Source: Phycisphaerae bacterium
GTDB lineage: Bacteria > Planctomycetota > Phycisphaerae > UBA1845 > Fen-1342
Length of the DNA: 64,000 nucleotides
Assembly: GCA_030428945.1 (NCBI GenBank)
Contig: JAUIEC010000015.1
Span: forward strand, 1-64,000
Direction of reading: 5' to 3'
Positions 32,047-39,492 of the stretch are shown here, piece by piece (within the stretch, counting starts at the first letter, position 1; each line of letters opens with the position of its first letter). The translations under genes and the position numbers were made by a program. The notes beneath the pieces are model-generated. The model worked only from the letters and a program-made list of their open reading frames with translations. It was not told where the DNA came from and did no database searches.

Positions 32047-32880
32047 GTGGCGAAGAAAAAGGCGGCTCGCAAGAAGGTCGCCACGAAAAAGACGGCCCGC
32101 AGGAAAGCCACCCGCAAGAAGGCGGCCGGGGCGACCTCCCGGAAGACCGTGAAGAAGGCCGCCAAGTCCGCCACCCGCAAGACAGCCCGGAAGAAGACCG
32201 CCCGCAAGGCGGCCTCCAGCAGCACCACTCGCAAGAAGTCGGCGGCCAAGAAGACGGCGAGCAGGAAGAAGGCCGTCAAGAAGAAGGTCGCCCGGAAGAA
32301 GGCCACCCCGAAGAAGGCCGTTCCCAAGAAGAAGGCGGCCCGCAAGGCGCCGGCCCGGAAGAAGGCTGCGGGCCCGACCCGCAAGAAGGTCGCGGGCGCG
32401 ACCCGCAGGAAGGCCGCGAGTGCGACCCGCAAGAAGGCGGTCGGCCAGGCTCCGACGTTGAAGGCGGCGAGCGGTCGGCGGATGTCGTCGCGGCTGACGC
32501 CGAAGGACCTGGAGAAGTACCGGCAGTTGCTGCTGGAGAAGCGGAGAGAGCTTTCGGGCGACGTCAACGCGTTGCGTGACGAGGCCCTGCACACCACCAG
32601 CCAGGAGGCTTCCGGCAATCTCTCGAACATGCCGCAGCACATGGCCGAACTGGGCTCGGACAACTACGAGCAGGAGTTCGCGCTGATGCTGGTCGAGGGA
32701 GAGCGCAAGGTGCTGAACGAAATCGAGGAAGCCCTGCGGCGGATCGAGGACGGGACCTACGGCATCTGCGCGGCCACCGGCAAGGCGATCGGCAAGCAGC
32801 GGCTGAATGCCAAACCGTGGGCGAAGTACTGCTACGAGTACGTGCTGGCCCTGGAAACCGGTCAGATCCGCGGACTTTGA
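32047..32880 (+). CDS. Histone-H1-like tail fused to a DksA/TraR-type domain
   Basis: 277 residues from GTG 32047, with AAGGAG 7 bases before it. Residues 1-145 are a Lys/Arg/Ala repeat tail (KKAARKKVATKK, ARKKATPKKAVPKKK), like eukaryotic H1 and bacterial H1-like DNA-compacting proteins. Residues 150-277 are DksA/TraR-like: a coiled coil (LEKYRQLLLEKRRELSGDVN ... LVEGERKVLNEIEEALRRIEDGTYGIC) and a zinc-finger module. Of the four zinc Cys only two remain (GICAATG, YCYEY), so zinc binding is doubtful. It may bind DNA through the tail and RNA polymerase through the coil; that combination is inference. lspA follows 25 bases later. Confidence 0.88.
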   Translation: MAKKKAARKKVATKKTARRKATRKKAAGATSRKTVKKAAKSATRKTARKKTARKAASSSTTRKKSAAKKTASRKKAVKKKVARKKATPKKAVPKKKAARKAPARKKAAGPTRKKVAGATRRKAASATRKKAVGQAPTLKAASGRRMSSRLTPKDLEKYRQLLLEKRRELSGDVNALRDEALHTTSQEASGNLSNMPQHMAELGSDNYEQEFALMLVEGERKVLNEIEEALRRIEDGTYGICAATGKAIGKQRLNAKPWAKYCYEYVLALETGQIRGL

Positions 32881-32905
32881 CGCTTTGACAGATTCCCCGT
32901 CCAGC

Positions 32906-33667
32906 ATGGCCGGCGACGCGGCCTCCGCCGCAGCGCACCGACCGCCAGAGGGAGAGGGTTCGCCGCTGACGCATGTGCCGTCGTGGGTCCGCTTCCTGGG
33001 GGTGGGGACAGCGGGCCTGGCGCTGGACCTGTGGTCGAAGCAGTGGGCGTTCGCGACGCTGGGGCTCGGAACGCGCGAGCCGATGGTGCTGATCCCGCAC
33101 GTCCTCGAGTTCCAGACGATGCTGAATCCGGGCGCGTTGTTCGGGATCGGCAACGGCCGCACGACGCTGTTCCTGATCGCGTCGGTGTTCGCGCTGGTGC
33201 TGGTCGGGTGGATGTTCACGCACACGCAGCGTCGCAAGTGGCTGCTGCAGATCGCGCTGGGCGGCATCCTGGCGGGCGCGCTGGGCAACATGTACGACCG
33301 GGTCAACGTCCGGCTGATCCGGACCGACCGCGGGGCCTACATGCAGCAGGTCGAGCAGACGCCGACCGGGACGGTCTTCCAGGCGTTTCCGCTGGCCGAG
33401 GGTGGCGCGCGGATGACCCTCGACCCGCCGCCCGAGACGATCGGCTACGTCCGCGACTTCATCAAGATTCCCACGAAGATCTTCGGCCAGCAGGACCTCT
33501 GGCCGTGGGTGTTCAACGTGGCGGACATGCTGCTGGTCGGCGGCGTGGCGATCCTGGCGATCCACCTGTGGCGCGACCGTCCGCCGGAGCCGGAACCGGT
33601 GGCGCAGTCAGCCGATCCCCCGGCCGACGCCCCCCCGCCGGCGTCCGAGTCAGGCGCGACGGAATAG
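32906..33667 (+). CDS. lspA: Signal peptidase II (prolipoprotein signal peptidase)
   Basis: 253 residues from ATG 32906 (a TTG at 32885 is an alternative start). Four membrane helices carry the catalytic aspartates of the family, in GALGNMYDRV and VFNVADMLLVGG. The conserved NPGALFGIGNG motif is present too. It cleaves the signal of the many lipoproteins seen here. A segment of about 45 residues (VRLIRTDRGAYMQQVEQTP ... PPETIGYVRDFIKI) separates GNMYDR from VRDF, whereas most LspA proteins have about 10. A proline-rich cytoplasmic tail ends the protein. Likely co-transcribed with the H1-like gene. Confidence 0.93.
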   Translation: MAGDAASAAAHRPPEGEGSPLTHVPSWVRFLGVGTAGLALDLWSKQWAFATLGLGTREPMVLIPHVLEFQTMLNPGALFGIGNGRTTLFLIASVFALVLVGWMFTHTQRRKWLLQIALGGILAGALGNMYDRVNVRLIRTDRGAYMQQVEQTPTGTVFQAFPLAEGGARMTLDPPPETIGYVRDFIKIPTKIFGQQDLWPWVFNVADMLLVGGVAILAIHLWRDRPPEPEPVAQSADPPADAPPPASESGATE

Positions 33668-33677
33668 CCGGCCGCGC

Positions 33678-33962
33678 TCAGTGCCCACCCGTCCGTCTCT
33701 CGAGATCCGCAAAGTGTTCCCGGATGGCCCGCTCGGCCTTGCGCATCGCGAGCAGGGCGATGATGCCGCCGGGTACCGCGCCGAACGGGAAGCGTCCGTA
33801 GAAGTGTTCGGGCGTGTCCCTTTGCCAGGCCCGTCGCGTTTCCCAGTCGGCTTCAAACAGGTATGGCAGGAACATCGCGAGCAGGCCACCGAGCCCACAG
33901 AAGACGGCGATCACGAACCCGTAGAGGCCGATCCGCAGGAGCAGGTGTTTCCAGGTGAGCAT
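33678..33962 (-). CDS. Small membrane protein of unknown function
   Basis: 94 residues from the ATG at 33960-33962. Two hydrophobic helices, IGLYGFVIAVFCGLGGLLAMFLPYLF and FPFGAVPGGIIALLAMRK, are joined by a polar loop with many aromatics. A charged tail (ERAIREHFADLERRTGGH) closes it. No family is recognised. Ten bases separate its stop from the convergent lspA stop. Confidence 0.65.
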   Translation of the reverse strand: MLTWKHLLLRIGLYGFVIAVFCGLGGLLAMFLPYLFEADWETRRAWQRDTPEHFYGRFPFGAVPGGIIALLAMRKAERAIREHFADLERRTGGH

Positions 33963-34034
33963 GGCGTGCACCCTAGTCGGCGAAGCCCACGCCGGACATT
34001 CCAATCCCGTCCGCAGTTTCGAAGGAGCGCGCGT

Positions 34035-34085
34035 GGGAGCCAGGGAGCCAAAAGGAGCGAGTGAGCGGGGGACCAGGAACAGTGA
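34035..34085 (+). repeat. Degenerate GGGAGCSA word array
   Basis: GGGAGCCAGGGAGCC and AAAAGGAGCGAGTGAGCG words, then a single GGAACAG. The same word family as at 5068 and 25782, more degraded. Confidence 0.6.
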
Positions 34086-34154
34086 GCAGCGAAGTTCGCC
34101 CGGCCCGTTTTCCCGGTGTGTGCTCCCGGGCTGTGTTGCTCCCGCAGGGAATCA

Positions 34155-34183
34155 TTGACCGGACCGGACGAAGTGCCTATCTT
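34155..34183 (+). promoter_or_regulatory. Promoter of tRNA-Pro
   Basis: TTGACC (34155-34160, 5 of 6), 17 bases, TATCTT (34178-34183, 4 of 6), 41 bases before the tRNA. Confidence 0.7.
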
Positions 34184-34224
34184 TCAGGGGTTAACGGCCA
34201 ACCCCACGCGGGTCGTTGATTTCC

Positions 34225-34299
34225 CGGGGCGTGGCGCAGCCTGGCTAGCGCGTCTGCATGGGGTGCAGAAGGTCGCTGGTTCGAATCCAGTCGCCCCGA
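34225..34299 (+). tRNA. tRNA-Pro (anticodon GGG)
   Basis: Acceptor CGGGGCG (34225-34231) pairs with CGCCCCG (34292-34298), discriminator A. The anticodon stem TCTGC/GCAGA encloses ATGGGGT. The T arm has TTCGAAT between CTGG and CCAG. CCA is not encoded. It has its own promoter and terminator. Confidence 0.97.
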
Positions 34300-34305
34300 G
34301 ATCCG

Positions 34306-34346
34306 AGAGTCGTTGACATCCTGTGTCAGCGGCTCTTTGTTTTTTC
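34306..34346 (+). terminator. Terminator of tRNA-Pro
   Basis: AGAGTCGTTGACA (34306-34318), loop TCCTG, TGTCAGCGGCTCT (34324-34336): 13 pairs including wobbles, then TTGTTTTTTC. Confidence 0.9.
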
Positions 34347-34641
34347 TGCCGCGAACGACGAATGCTGTCCGTCGTGAAGTTGGGGCTGGCAGGATCCGGT
34401 CGCCGGCAACTTCAAGGATCAGCCGCGGCCGTCCGCGCAGCCGTTCGATCGTCAGCATGCTCCTGCGGACCGACTATCAGCAGCGGCGGATGCATGACAG
34501 CGCGGGATGGCTGCCGGTGAGCGCGCCCCCGGTTGCACCACGCCGGGTCGTCGAAACAGGGGCTGGTCCCGACACCGCCAGCCGCCTCCTCCGGGCCGGC
34601 ACCGCCGTCGGTCCGATCCGGCAGAGACGGCCTGATCGGGC
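34347..34641. other. Intergenic stretch, nothing recognised
   Basis: About 295 bases between the tRNA-Pro terminator and the stop of the membrane protein gene. Only shadow frames are present. No clear hairpin or promoter was seen. Confidence 0.6.
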
Positions 34642-36909
34642 TCAGTTGCCGGCCAGTTCGACCGCGCGAATCAGTAGCGGGCTGGCCGCCTGGAAGACCG
34701 CGCCGGACGGGCCGATCGTCTCGATCGTCAGCACCTCCGGCGTGCCGATCGTCACGTCGATCGTCCGGGCCTCGTCCGTGACCTCCTCGCGCAGCAGCAG
34801 TTTGCCGTCGCCGAAGACCCGCGCGATGCACGGGCCGTCCTCCGCAACGGCAAGCGCCAGCGTCGCCTGCATCCGCCAGACTCCCTCCGGCGGCGTCACC
34901 TCGATGCTCCCCTGGCCGCGAATGCTGAAGCCATGCAGATGCCTGCGCCCCGACGCTTCCAGCTCGCTGCCGTCCGGGCGCGTCCCGATGAAGACGTCCG
35001 TTCCCGCCACCGGCCGCAGCGGCAGATCGTCGAGGTACACGACCGCCGTGGGGACCGTCGGCCGCGGCCGGGGCGGGATCGCCTCCTCGGCGGCCCGAAT
35101 CCGGTAGACGCGGTAGTCGGCCCGGCGGAAGTCGTCGGGGTCGCGCGGCCAGAACGGCTCGGCCAGGTTCCACGCGCCGTCGAGCAGATCGGCGAGGCGG
35201 TCGTGGTCGTCATCGACGATCACGTACTCGGCCTGGAAGTGCGTGCGGATGTCGGACAGGGCGATGTCGATGTCGTGCTCCTGTCGCCCGGTCGCGGTCA
35301 CCAGTTGCGTCCGCATCGTCGCCGGCACCTGTCCGCGGGTGATCCTGACGTAACGGTCCCACAGGTCCGGCCGGCGCTCGTGGGTAAACTTCGGGTCGAG
35401 TCCGACGACGAACCGGTTGTGCGTGTTGTGATAGAAGTAGACCGGGAACACGTCCCAGTCGTCGGTGAACACGATCGCGTCGCGCGGCGTGTTCTCGCGC
35501 AGGTACGCCATCATCTCGTTCAGGGTCGCGAGGTCGTAACGGCATCGCGTGCTGCCGCGGGCTTCCTCCAGTCGCGGAGCGGCCAGTCCGGTCGCGACAG
35601 TCAGGAGCAGGCCCCCGGCCAGGGCGCCCTGCACGTACAGGCCACGGCGGCGCGTGTCGATCTGCAGCAGCGGGATGATCGACAGCAGGACCACGGCGAT
35701 CGCCAGCCAGGTCGCGTGCGGCATCATCGGCAGGCGCCCCCACTTCAGCAGCAGCGCGGCCGCCATCGCCAGGCCCAGGGCCCACCCGGTCGCGAGGAGC
35801 AGCGCCCGCTGCCAGGTCGGACGGCGGGCGAACCGGTGCCCGAGGCGTTCGAGCGGCGGGCCCGCCAGCATCGCCGCCGCCAGCAGCGCGAACGGCGGCC
35901 AGAACTCGACGAAGCGGCGCGCCTTGAACATCAGCAGCAGGAAGCCGGTCTGGATCAGCACGATCGCGAGCGTCCGCGGTTCGAGCCGCGGTCCGTACCG
36001 CAGCCGCAGCAGCACGGCCGCGGTCAGGGCCAGCAGGAGCGGGCCGGCCAGGTAGCCGGCGAACCACCAGACATCGTTGTACGGTCGCCACTCGCGTCCG
36101 ACCTCGATGTCGGGCGAGAGCCCGGTGCCGAACACCTGCATCTGCAGGAACTCGAACATGCCGGTCTGGTACGGGTGCGTCGCGATGCCGAGGGCCCAGC
36201 CCAGCAGGCCGCAGCCGGTCAGGGCCCACGGCAGTTCGCGCCAGCGGCGGGCGTGCAGCACCTCGGCCGCCACGAGCGCGCCGATCAGGACGGGCACGTA
36301 GAGGACCGCGCCGAGGTACAGGTGCAGGAACGCGGCGATGGCGAAGATCATGATCACGTAGCGGCGGTTGAGCATCAGCCAGGTCAGCGTCAGCAGGCCG
36401 ACCGTGGTCGGTCCGATTGCGCGGACGAAGGCCTGTCGTTCGAAGAACTGGTGCGGCCAGAGCAGGATCAGCGCCAGCCAGAGGATCCGGAAGCGCACGC
36501 CGGCGGAGATCAGGATCGCATCGAGCAGCGCCAGTTGCAGTCCGAGCATGGTGCACATGAACCAGCGTCCGCCGGTCAGTTCGTCGTAGCCCAGGAGCGT
36601 GGCCGCCCTGGTGAACGGCAGCAGCAGCATATGGAAGCCGTAGTGATGGCTGACGAAGCGGTTGTCGTCCTGGGTGAACCAGGTCCAGCGCAACCAGGGG
36701 AATTCGTGCAGCAGACCGTGCTCGGGGAACAGGCCGGCCATGCGCGTGTGGTAGAACGAGTCGTTGCCTGGCGCGCCGATCTCGGTCATTGGCGTGTTGA
36801 GGTCCCAGGCGTAGATGTGGCTGAGCAGGGCGAAGCCGGCCAGGAAGACGAGCAGCAGTTCGATCCGCTGGTGCCAGGGTCGCCGTTGACTCTCGGTCAG
36901 GTCCGGCAT
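34642..36909 (-). CDS. Large GT-C-like multi-pass membrane protein with a C-terminal beta domain
   Basis: 755 residues. About twelve membrane helices fill residues 15-440. The first outer loop carries GNDSFYHTRMAGLFPEHG, an acidic D-x-x-x-H motif like that of GT-C glycosyltransferases (STT3, PMT), which use lipid-linked sugar. The soluble part that follows has FTDDWDVFPVYFYHNTHNRFVVGLDP, then an alpha/beta stretch. The last 130 residues (YLDDLPLRPVAGTDVFIG ... RHLHGFSIRGQGSIEVTPP) resemble an NPCBM-type carbohydrate-binding beta-sandwich. It is probably a surface polysaccharide or glycoprotein enzyme; donor and acceptor are unknown. It is transcribed alone. Confidence 0.75.
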   Translation of the reverse strand: MPDLTESQRRPWHQRIELLLVFLAGFALLSHIYAWDLNTPMTEIGAPGNDSFYHTRMAGLFPEHGLLHEFPWLRWTWFTQDDNRFVSHHYGFHMLLLPFTRAATLLGYDELTGGRWFMCTMLGLQLALLDAILISAGVRFRILWLALILLWPHQFFERQAFVRAIGPTTVGLLTLTWLMLNRRYVIMIFAIAAFLHLYLGAVLYVPVLIGALVAAEVLHARRWRELPWALTGCGLLGWALGIATHPYQTGMFEFLQMQVFGTGLSPDIEVGREWRPYNDVWWFAGYLAGPLLLALTAAVLLRLRYGPRLEPRTLAIVLIQTGFLLLMFKARRFVEFWPPFALLAAAMLAGPPLERLGHRFARRPTWQRALLLATGWALGLAMAAALLLKWGRLPMMPHATWLAIAVVLLSIIPLLQIDTRRRGLYVQGALAGGLLLTVATGLAAPRLEEARGSTRCRYDLATLNEMMAYLRENTPRDAIVFTDDWDVFPVYFYHNTHNRFVVGLDPKFTHERRPDLWDRYVRITRGQVPATMRTQLVTATGRQEHDIDIALSDIRTHFQAEYVIVDDDHDRLADLLDGAWNLAEPFWPRDPDDFRRADYRVYRIRAAEEAIPPRPRPTVPTAVVYLDDLPLRPVAGTDVFIGTRPDGSELEASGRRHLHGFSIRGQGSIEVTPPEGVWRMQATLALAVAEDGPCIARVFGDGKLLLREEVTDEARTIDVTIGTPEVLTIETIGPSGAVFQAASPLLIRAVELAGN

Positions 36910-36949
36910 CGTGCCTCCTCCGGGACGGTCAGGTTGCCCGCGGTCGGGG

Positions 36950-36990
36950 GAAGAGAAAAGGCAGCGGCCTGCGTAGTGCAGGCCACTGCC
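36950..36990 (-). terminator. Terminator of the Asn-rich lipoprotein gene
   Basis: GGCAGCGGCCTGC (36960-36972), loop GTAGT, GCAGGCCACTGCC (36978-36990). The one imperfect pair is a G-U wobble on the minus-strand RNA but a C-A mismatch on the plus strand, so it is built for minus-strand use. TTTTCTCTT follows on that strand. Confidence 0.88.
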
Positions 36991-37047
36991 CGGTAGGGGC
37001 CAGCCGGGCTCAGGGCTGGTCTCCGCTCACAACGAGGGGCCGCCCGG

Positions 37048-38019
37048 TTACGGGGCGTTGTTGTTGGTGTTGCCGCCGTTGTCGTTCGTGTTGCCGGCGC
37101 CGTTGTCGTTGGTGTTGCCGGCACCGTTGTCGTTGCCGTTTCCGTTTCCGTTGCCGTTGCAGCTGTCGAGTTCGGGGCAGTCGCCGCGGAAGTCGCCGAT
37201 CAGGCTGCCGATCTCACCGACATCGCCGACGTTGATACGCGGGAAACCGGCCGGGAAGGAGCCATCCTCGGTGTCGTACTCGAGTTCGCCGCGGCCGCGG
37301 TTGTCGACGACGATGTGCCCGACGACCATGCCGTTGACCAGGACTTCGTAGACGCCCTGCGAAAGACCATCATCGACGCGGGCCCGGAAGTTCTTGCAGC
37401 CGCCGGGAAGTTCCTCGTAGCGGATATCGCCTTCGCCGCCGCCCATCAGATCGGTCTTGACGCCATACGCGCCGCCGGGGCAGTCGCTGCCGTTGTCGTT
37501 GCCGTTCGCACCGTTGTCGTTGGTGTTGCCAGCGCCGTTATCGTTCGTGTTGCCGGCGCCGTTGTCGTTGGTGTTGCCAGCGCCGTTGTCGTTCGTGTTA
37601 CCGGCACCGTTGTCGTTGGTGTTGCCAGCGCCGTTGTCGTTCGTGTTGCCGGCACCGTTGTCGTTGGTGTTGCCAGCGCCGTTATCGTTCGTGTTGCCGG
37701 CACCGTTGTCGTTGGTGTTTCCAGCGCCGTTGTCGTTCGTGTTACCGGCACCGTTGTCGTTGGTGTTTCCACCACCGTTGTCATTGGTATTGGTATTGCC
37801 GCCGTTGTCGTTGCCGTTTTCGTTCGAGGCCGAACCGGTCGCGCTGCCCACCGTCACGGCCGGCCCCACACCCGGACCCGCACCGAGCAGGATCTCGTAC
37901 GGACGGGCACTGCCGTCGTCCTTCGTGTCGATCCCAAGATCCGAGACGTCCGTTACGCAGCCGGCCATCATCGCGGCCGCGGGCAGGACGCCCATCGATA
38001 CCCACTTGAACCACTTCAT
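37048..38019 (-). CDS. Lipoprotein with a long GNTNDNGA tandem repeat
   Basis: 323 residues from the ATG at 38017-38019; the signal peptide ends in the lipobox MMAGC. Residues about 75-170 are a tandem of the 8-residue unit GNTNDNGA (about 12 copies), and a few more units close the protein. Between them is a compact beta-rich domain of about 110 residues (YGVKTDLMGGGEGDIRYEEL ... YEVLVNGMVVGHIVVDNRGRGELEYDTEDG). The repeats probably act as a flexible or low-structure spacer between lipid anchor and domain. Function unknown. It diverges from the sigma-factor operon and ends at a good terminator. Confidence 0.85.
   Translation of the reverse strand: MKWFKWVSMGVLPAAAMMAGCVTDVSDLGIDTKDDGSARPYEILLGAGPGVGPAVTVGSATGSASNENGNDNGGNTNTNDNGGGNTNDNGAGNTNDNGAGNTNDNGAGNTNDNGAGNTNDNGAGNTNDNGAGNTNDNGAGNTNDNGAGNTNDNGAGNTNDNGAGNTNDNGANGNDNGSDCPGGAYGVKTDLMGGGEGDIRYEELPGGCKNFRARVDDGLSQGVYEVLVNGMVVGHIVVDNRGRGELEYDTEDGSFPAGFPRINVGDVGEIGSLIGDFRGDCPELDSCNGNGNGNGNDNGAGNTNDNGAGNTNDNGGNTNNNAP
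37513..37776 (-). repeat. 24-bp tandem repeat with 48-bp higher order, inside the Asn-rich lipoprotein gene
   Basis: Eleven 24-base units in a row. Two unit types alternate (differing, on the plus strand, at GTTGGTG against GTTCGTG and CCAGCGCC against CCGGC(A/G)CC), giving a 48-base period. About three more units lie at 37056-37145. The pattern points to growth by duplication of two units at a time. Confidence 0.9.
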
Positions 38020-38119
38020 TCTCAACACTCCTGCCTTCCGGGGGCCGCGAGTCACTGGCCGGCACCCGCCGACGTCCGCAGTGTCCCGCTTTTCGTTGTG
38101 AGCGAAGGCCCGCCAAGCT

Positions 38120-38135
38120 GAGTGGTTGTCCACTC
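38120..38135. promoter_or_regulatory. Operator-like inverted repeat between divergent genes
   Basis: GAGTGG TTGT CCACTC, a perfect 6-bp dyad with a 4-base centre, in the 248-base gap between the Asn-rich lipoprotein gene and the ECF sigma operon. Confidence 0.4.
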
Positions 38136-38267
38136 GATTGGTGACTTCGGGGGAGCAGAGCGGTCGATCTGCGGGTCTGATACCTCGACCGGCAGATTTT
38201 TCCCGTTTGCCCCAGAAAGTGGTGGAGATGCCCGCCCGGGAGTTGACTCGGCCGCGCCCCGCTGGCC

Positions 38268-38843
38268 ATGCTATCACCCGTGGGAAGCGTGCCGACAACA
38301 CCCGATGCCACCCTGATCGAGCGGTGCCTGGCCGGCAGTGAGCCCGCCTGGAACACGCTGGTGGACCGCTATGCCCGGCTGGTCGAGTCGATTCCCCGCC
38401 GACACGGGTTCGACCAGGCCGACACGGAAGACGTTGCCCAGGGCGTGTTTATCTCGCTCTTCCGGAATCTGCACCAGCTTCGCCAGACCGAGCGACTCTC
38501 GTCCTGGCTGATCACCACCGCCTACCGCGAGACCTGGCGGATCGGCCGCCGCCGGAAGCTCGAACTCCCCGAGGAACTCGACGCCGCCGCAGACGGTGAT
38601 ATCCCCGAAGAAGAAATCGCGCAACTTGAGCGATGCCAGATGGTTAGAGATGCTCTGGCCCGGCTTGGCGGAATCTGTGCCCGCCTCCTCGAACGAATCT
38701 TCCTCCGCCCGACCGAACCGAGCTACGCCGAAATCTCGTCCGAGCTGGACATCCCGGTCGGTAGTATCGGACCAACCCGCGCCCGCTGCCTGCAGAAACT
38801 CGAGCCGATCCTCCGAAAACTCGGCCTCGAACCGGATTCCTAG
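38268..38843 (+). CDS. ECF-type RNA polymerase sigma factor
   Basis: 191 residues with the two sigma domains. Region 2 (about 15-85) reads LIERCLAGSEPAWNTLVDRYARLV, DTEDVAQGVFISLF and the DNA-melting part LSSWLITTAYRETWRIGRRR. Region 4 (about 125-185) reads VRDALARLGGICARLLERIF ... SYAEISSELDIPVGSIGPTRARCLQKL, with an HTH. It heads a four-gene unit and probably drives it. The start could be ATG 38268 or GTG 38280; neither has a strong ribosome site. This group of planctomycete and actinobacterial sigma factors is often placed next to CHAT-protein genes. Confidence 0.92.
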   Translation: MLSPVGSVPTTPDATLIERCLAGSEPAWNTLVDRYARLVESIPRRHGFDQADTEDVAQGVFISLFRNLHQLRQTERLSSWLITTAYRETWRIGRRRKLELPEELDAAADGDIPEEEIAQLERCQMVRDALARLGGICARLLERIFLRPTEPSYAEISSELDIPVGSIGPTRARCLQKLEPILRKLGLEPDS

Positions 38844-38897
38844 TATCACGCCCGACCGACGGCCGCTCTGCCGGGGTGAAACGTAAGAGGTTCCGCG

Positions 38898-39488
38898 ATG
38901 ACCGCACCGAAAATCACATTCGAAGAGATCGCCGCCTACGCCGCCGGCGAACTGACCGGCACCGATCGCCAGCGCGTCGCCGACGCCATCGCGTCGGACG
39001 CCGGCCTCGCGTCCCGGGTCGCCCGAATCGCCGCGGCGATCGCCACGATGCGGACCGATTCCTCGACCCCGGTTCCGCCCGAGAGCCTCGCCCGCTACCG
39101 GGCGGTCTTTCGTGAGCAGTACCAGGAGGCCCCGGCCACCAGCCTGTTCGACCTCGTCGAGCAGGTCGCCCGCCTGCTGTTCGACAGCCGCACGCAGCCG
39201 GCGGTGGCCGGACTTCGCGGCGTCGGCGCCATTCAGGTCGTCTACGAAGCCGACGGCGTGCTGATCGAACTCGGGATCGAGGGTGCCGGCGAAACCCGGC
39301 GGGTGACCGGGCAGATTTCGGCCGAATCGACGCCCACGACGGCCGTGCTCCGGAACGAAGGGGACTGCGTCGAACTCGAACTCGACGAGCAGGGCTGGTT
39401 CACTGCCGATGTTCCCGCCGGGCAGTACGACCTGCGGGTTCTGCTCCAGGATCGCGTGGTCACGGCCACGGACATCAGCATCGGATAG
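38898..39488 (+). CDS. Anti-sigma-like regulator with a carboxypeptidase-regulatory-like beta domain
   Basis: 196 residues. The N-terminal 75 are helical and look like the sigma-binding part of anti-sigma factors (ITFEEIAAYAAGELTGTDRQRVADAIASD, a form seen before zf-HC2 modules), but the zinc Cys/His set is absent. The C-terminal 85 residues (IQVVYEADGVLIELGIEGAG ... WFTADVPAGQYDLRVLLQ) read as a small beta-sandwich. No membrane helix is present, so it acts in the cytoplasm. Placed 54 bases after the sigma gene and 4 bases before the CHAT gene. That it holds the sigma factor inactive is inference. Confidence 0.75.
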   Translation: MTAPKITFEEIAAYAAGELTGTDRQRVADAIASDAGLASRVARIAAAIATMRTDSSTPVPPESLARYRAVFREQYQEAPATSLFDLVEQVARLLFDSRTQPAVAGLRGVGAIQVVYEADGVLIELGIEGAGETRRVTGQISAESTPTTAVLRNEGDCVELELDEQGWFTADVPAGQYDLRVLLQDRVVTATDISIG

Positions 39489-39492
39489 TGGC

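Noticed and set aside
34933..36996. Plus-strand open frame of 687 codons antisense to the GT-C-like gene
   Set aside because: Low-complexity shadow without motifs; the opposite strand has regular membrane helices and a signature loop.
37513..37776. Regular repeat that could be mistaken for a CRISPR array
   Set aside because: Units are contiguous 24-mers without spacers, lie in an open frame and encode GNTNDNGA. No cas gene is near.
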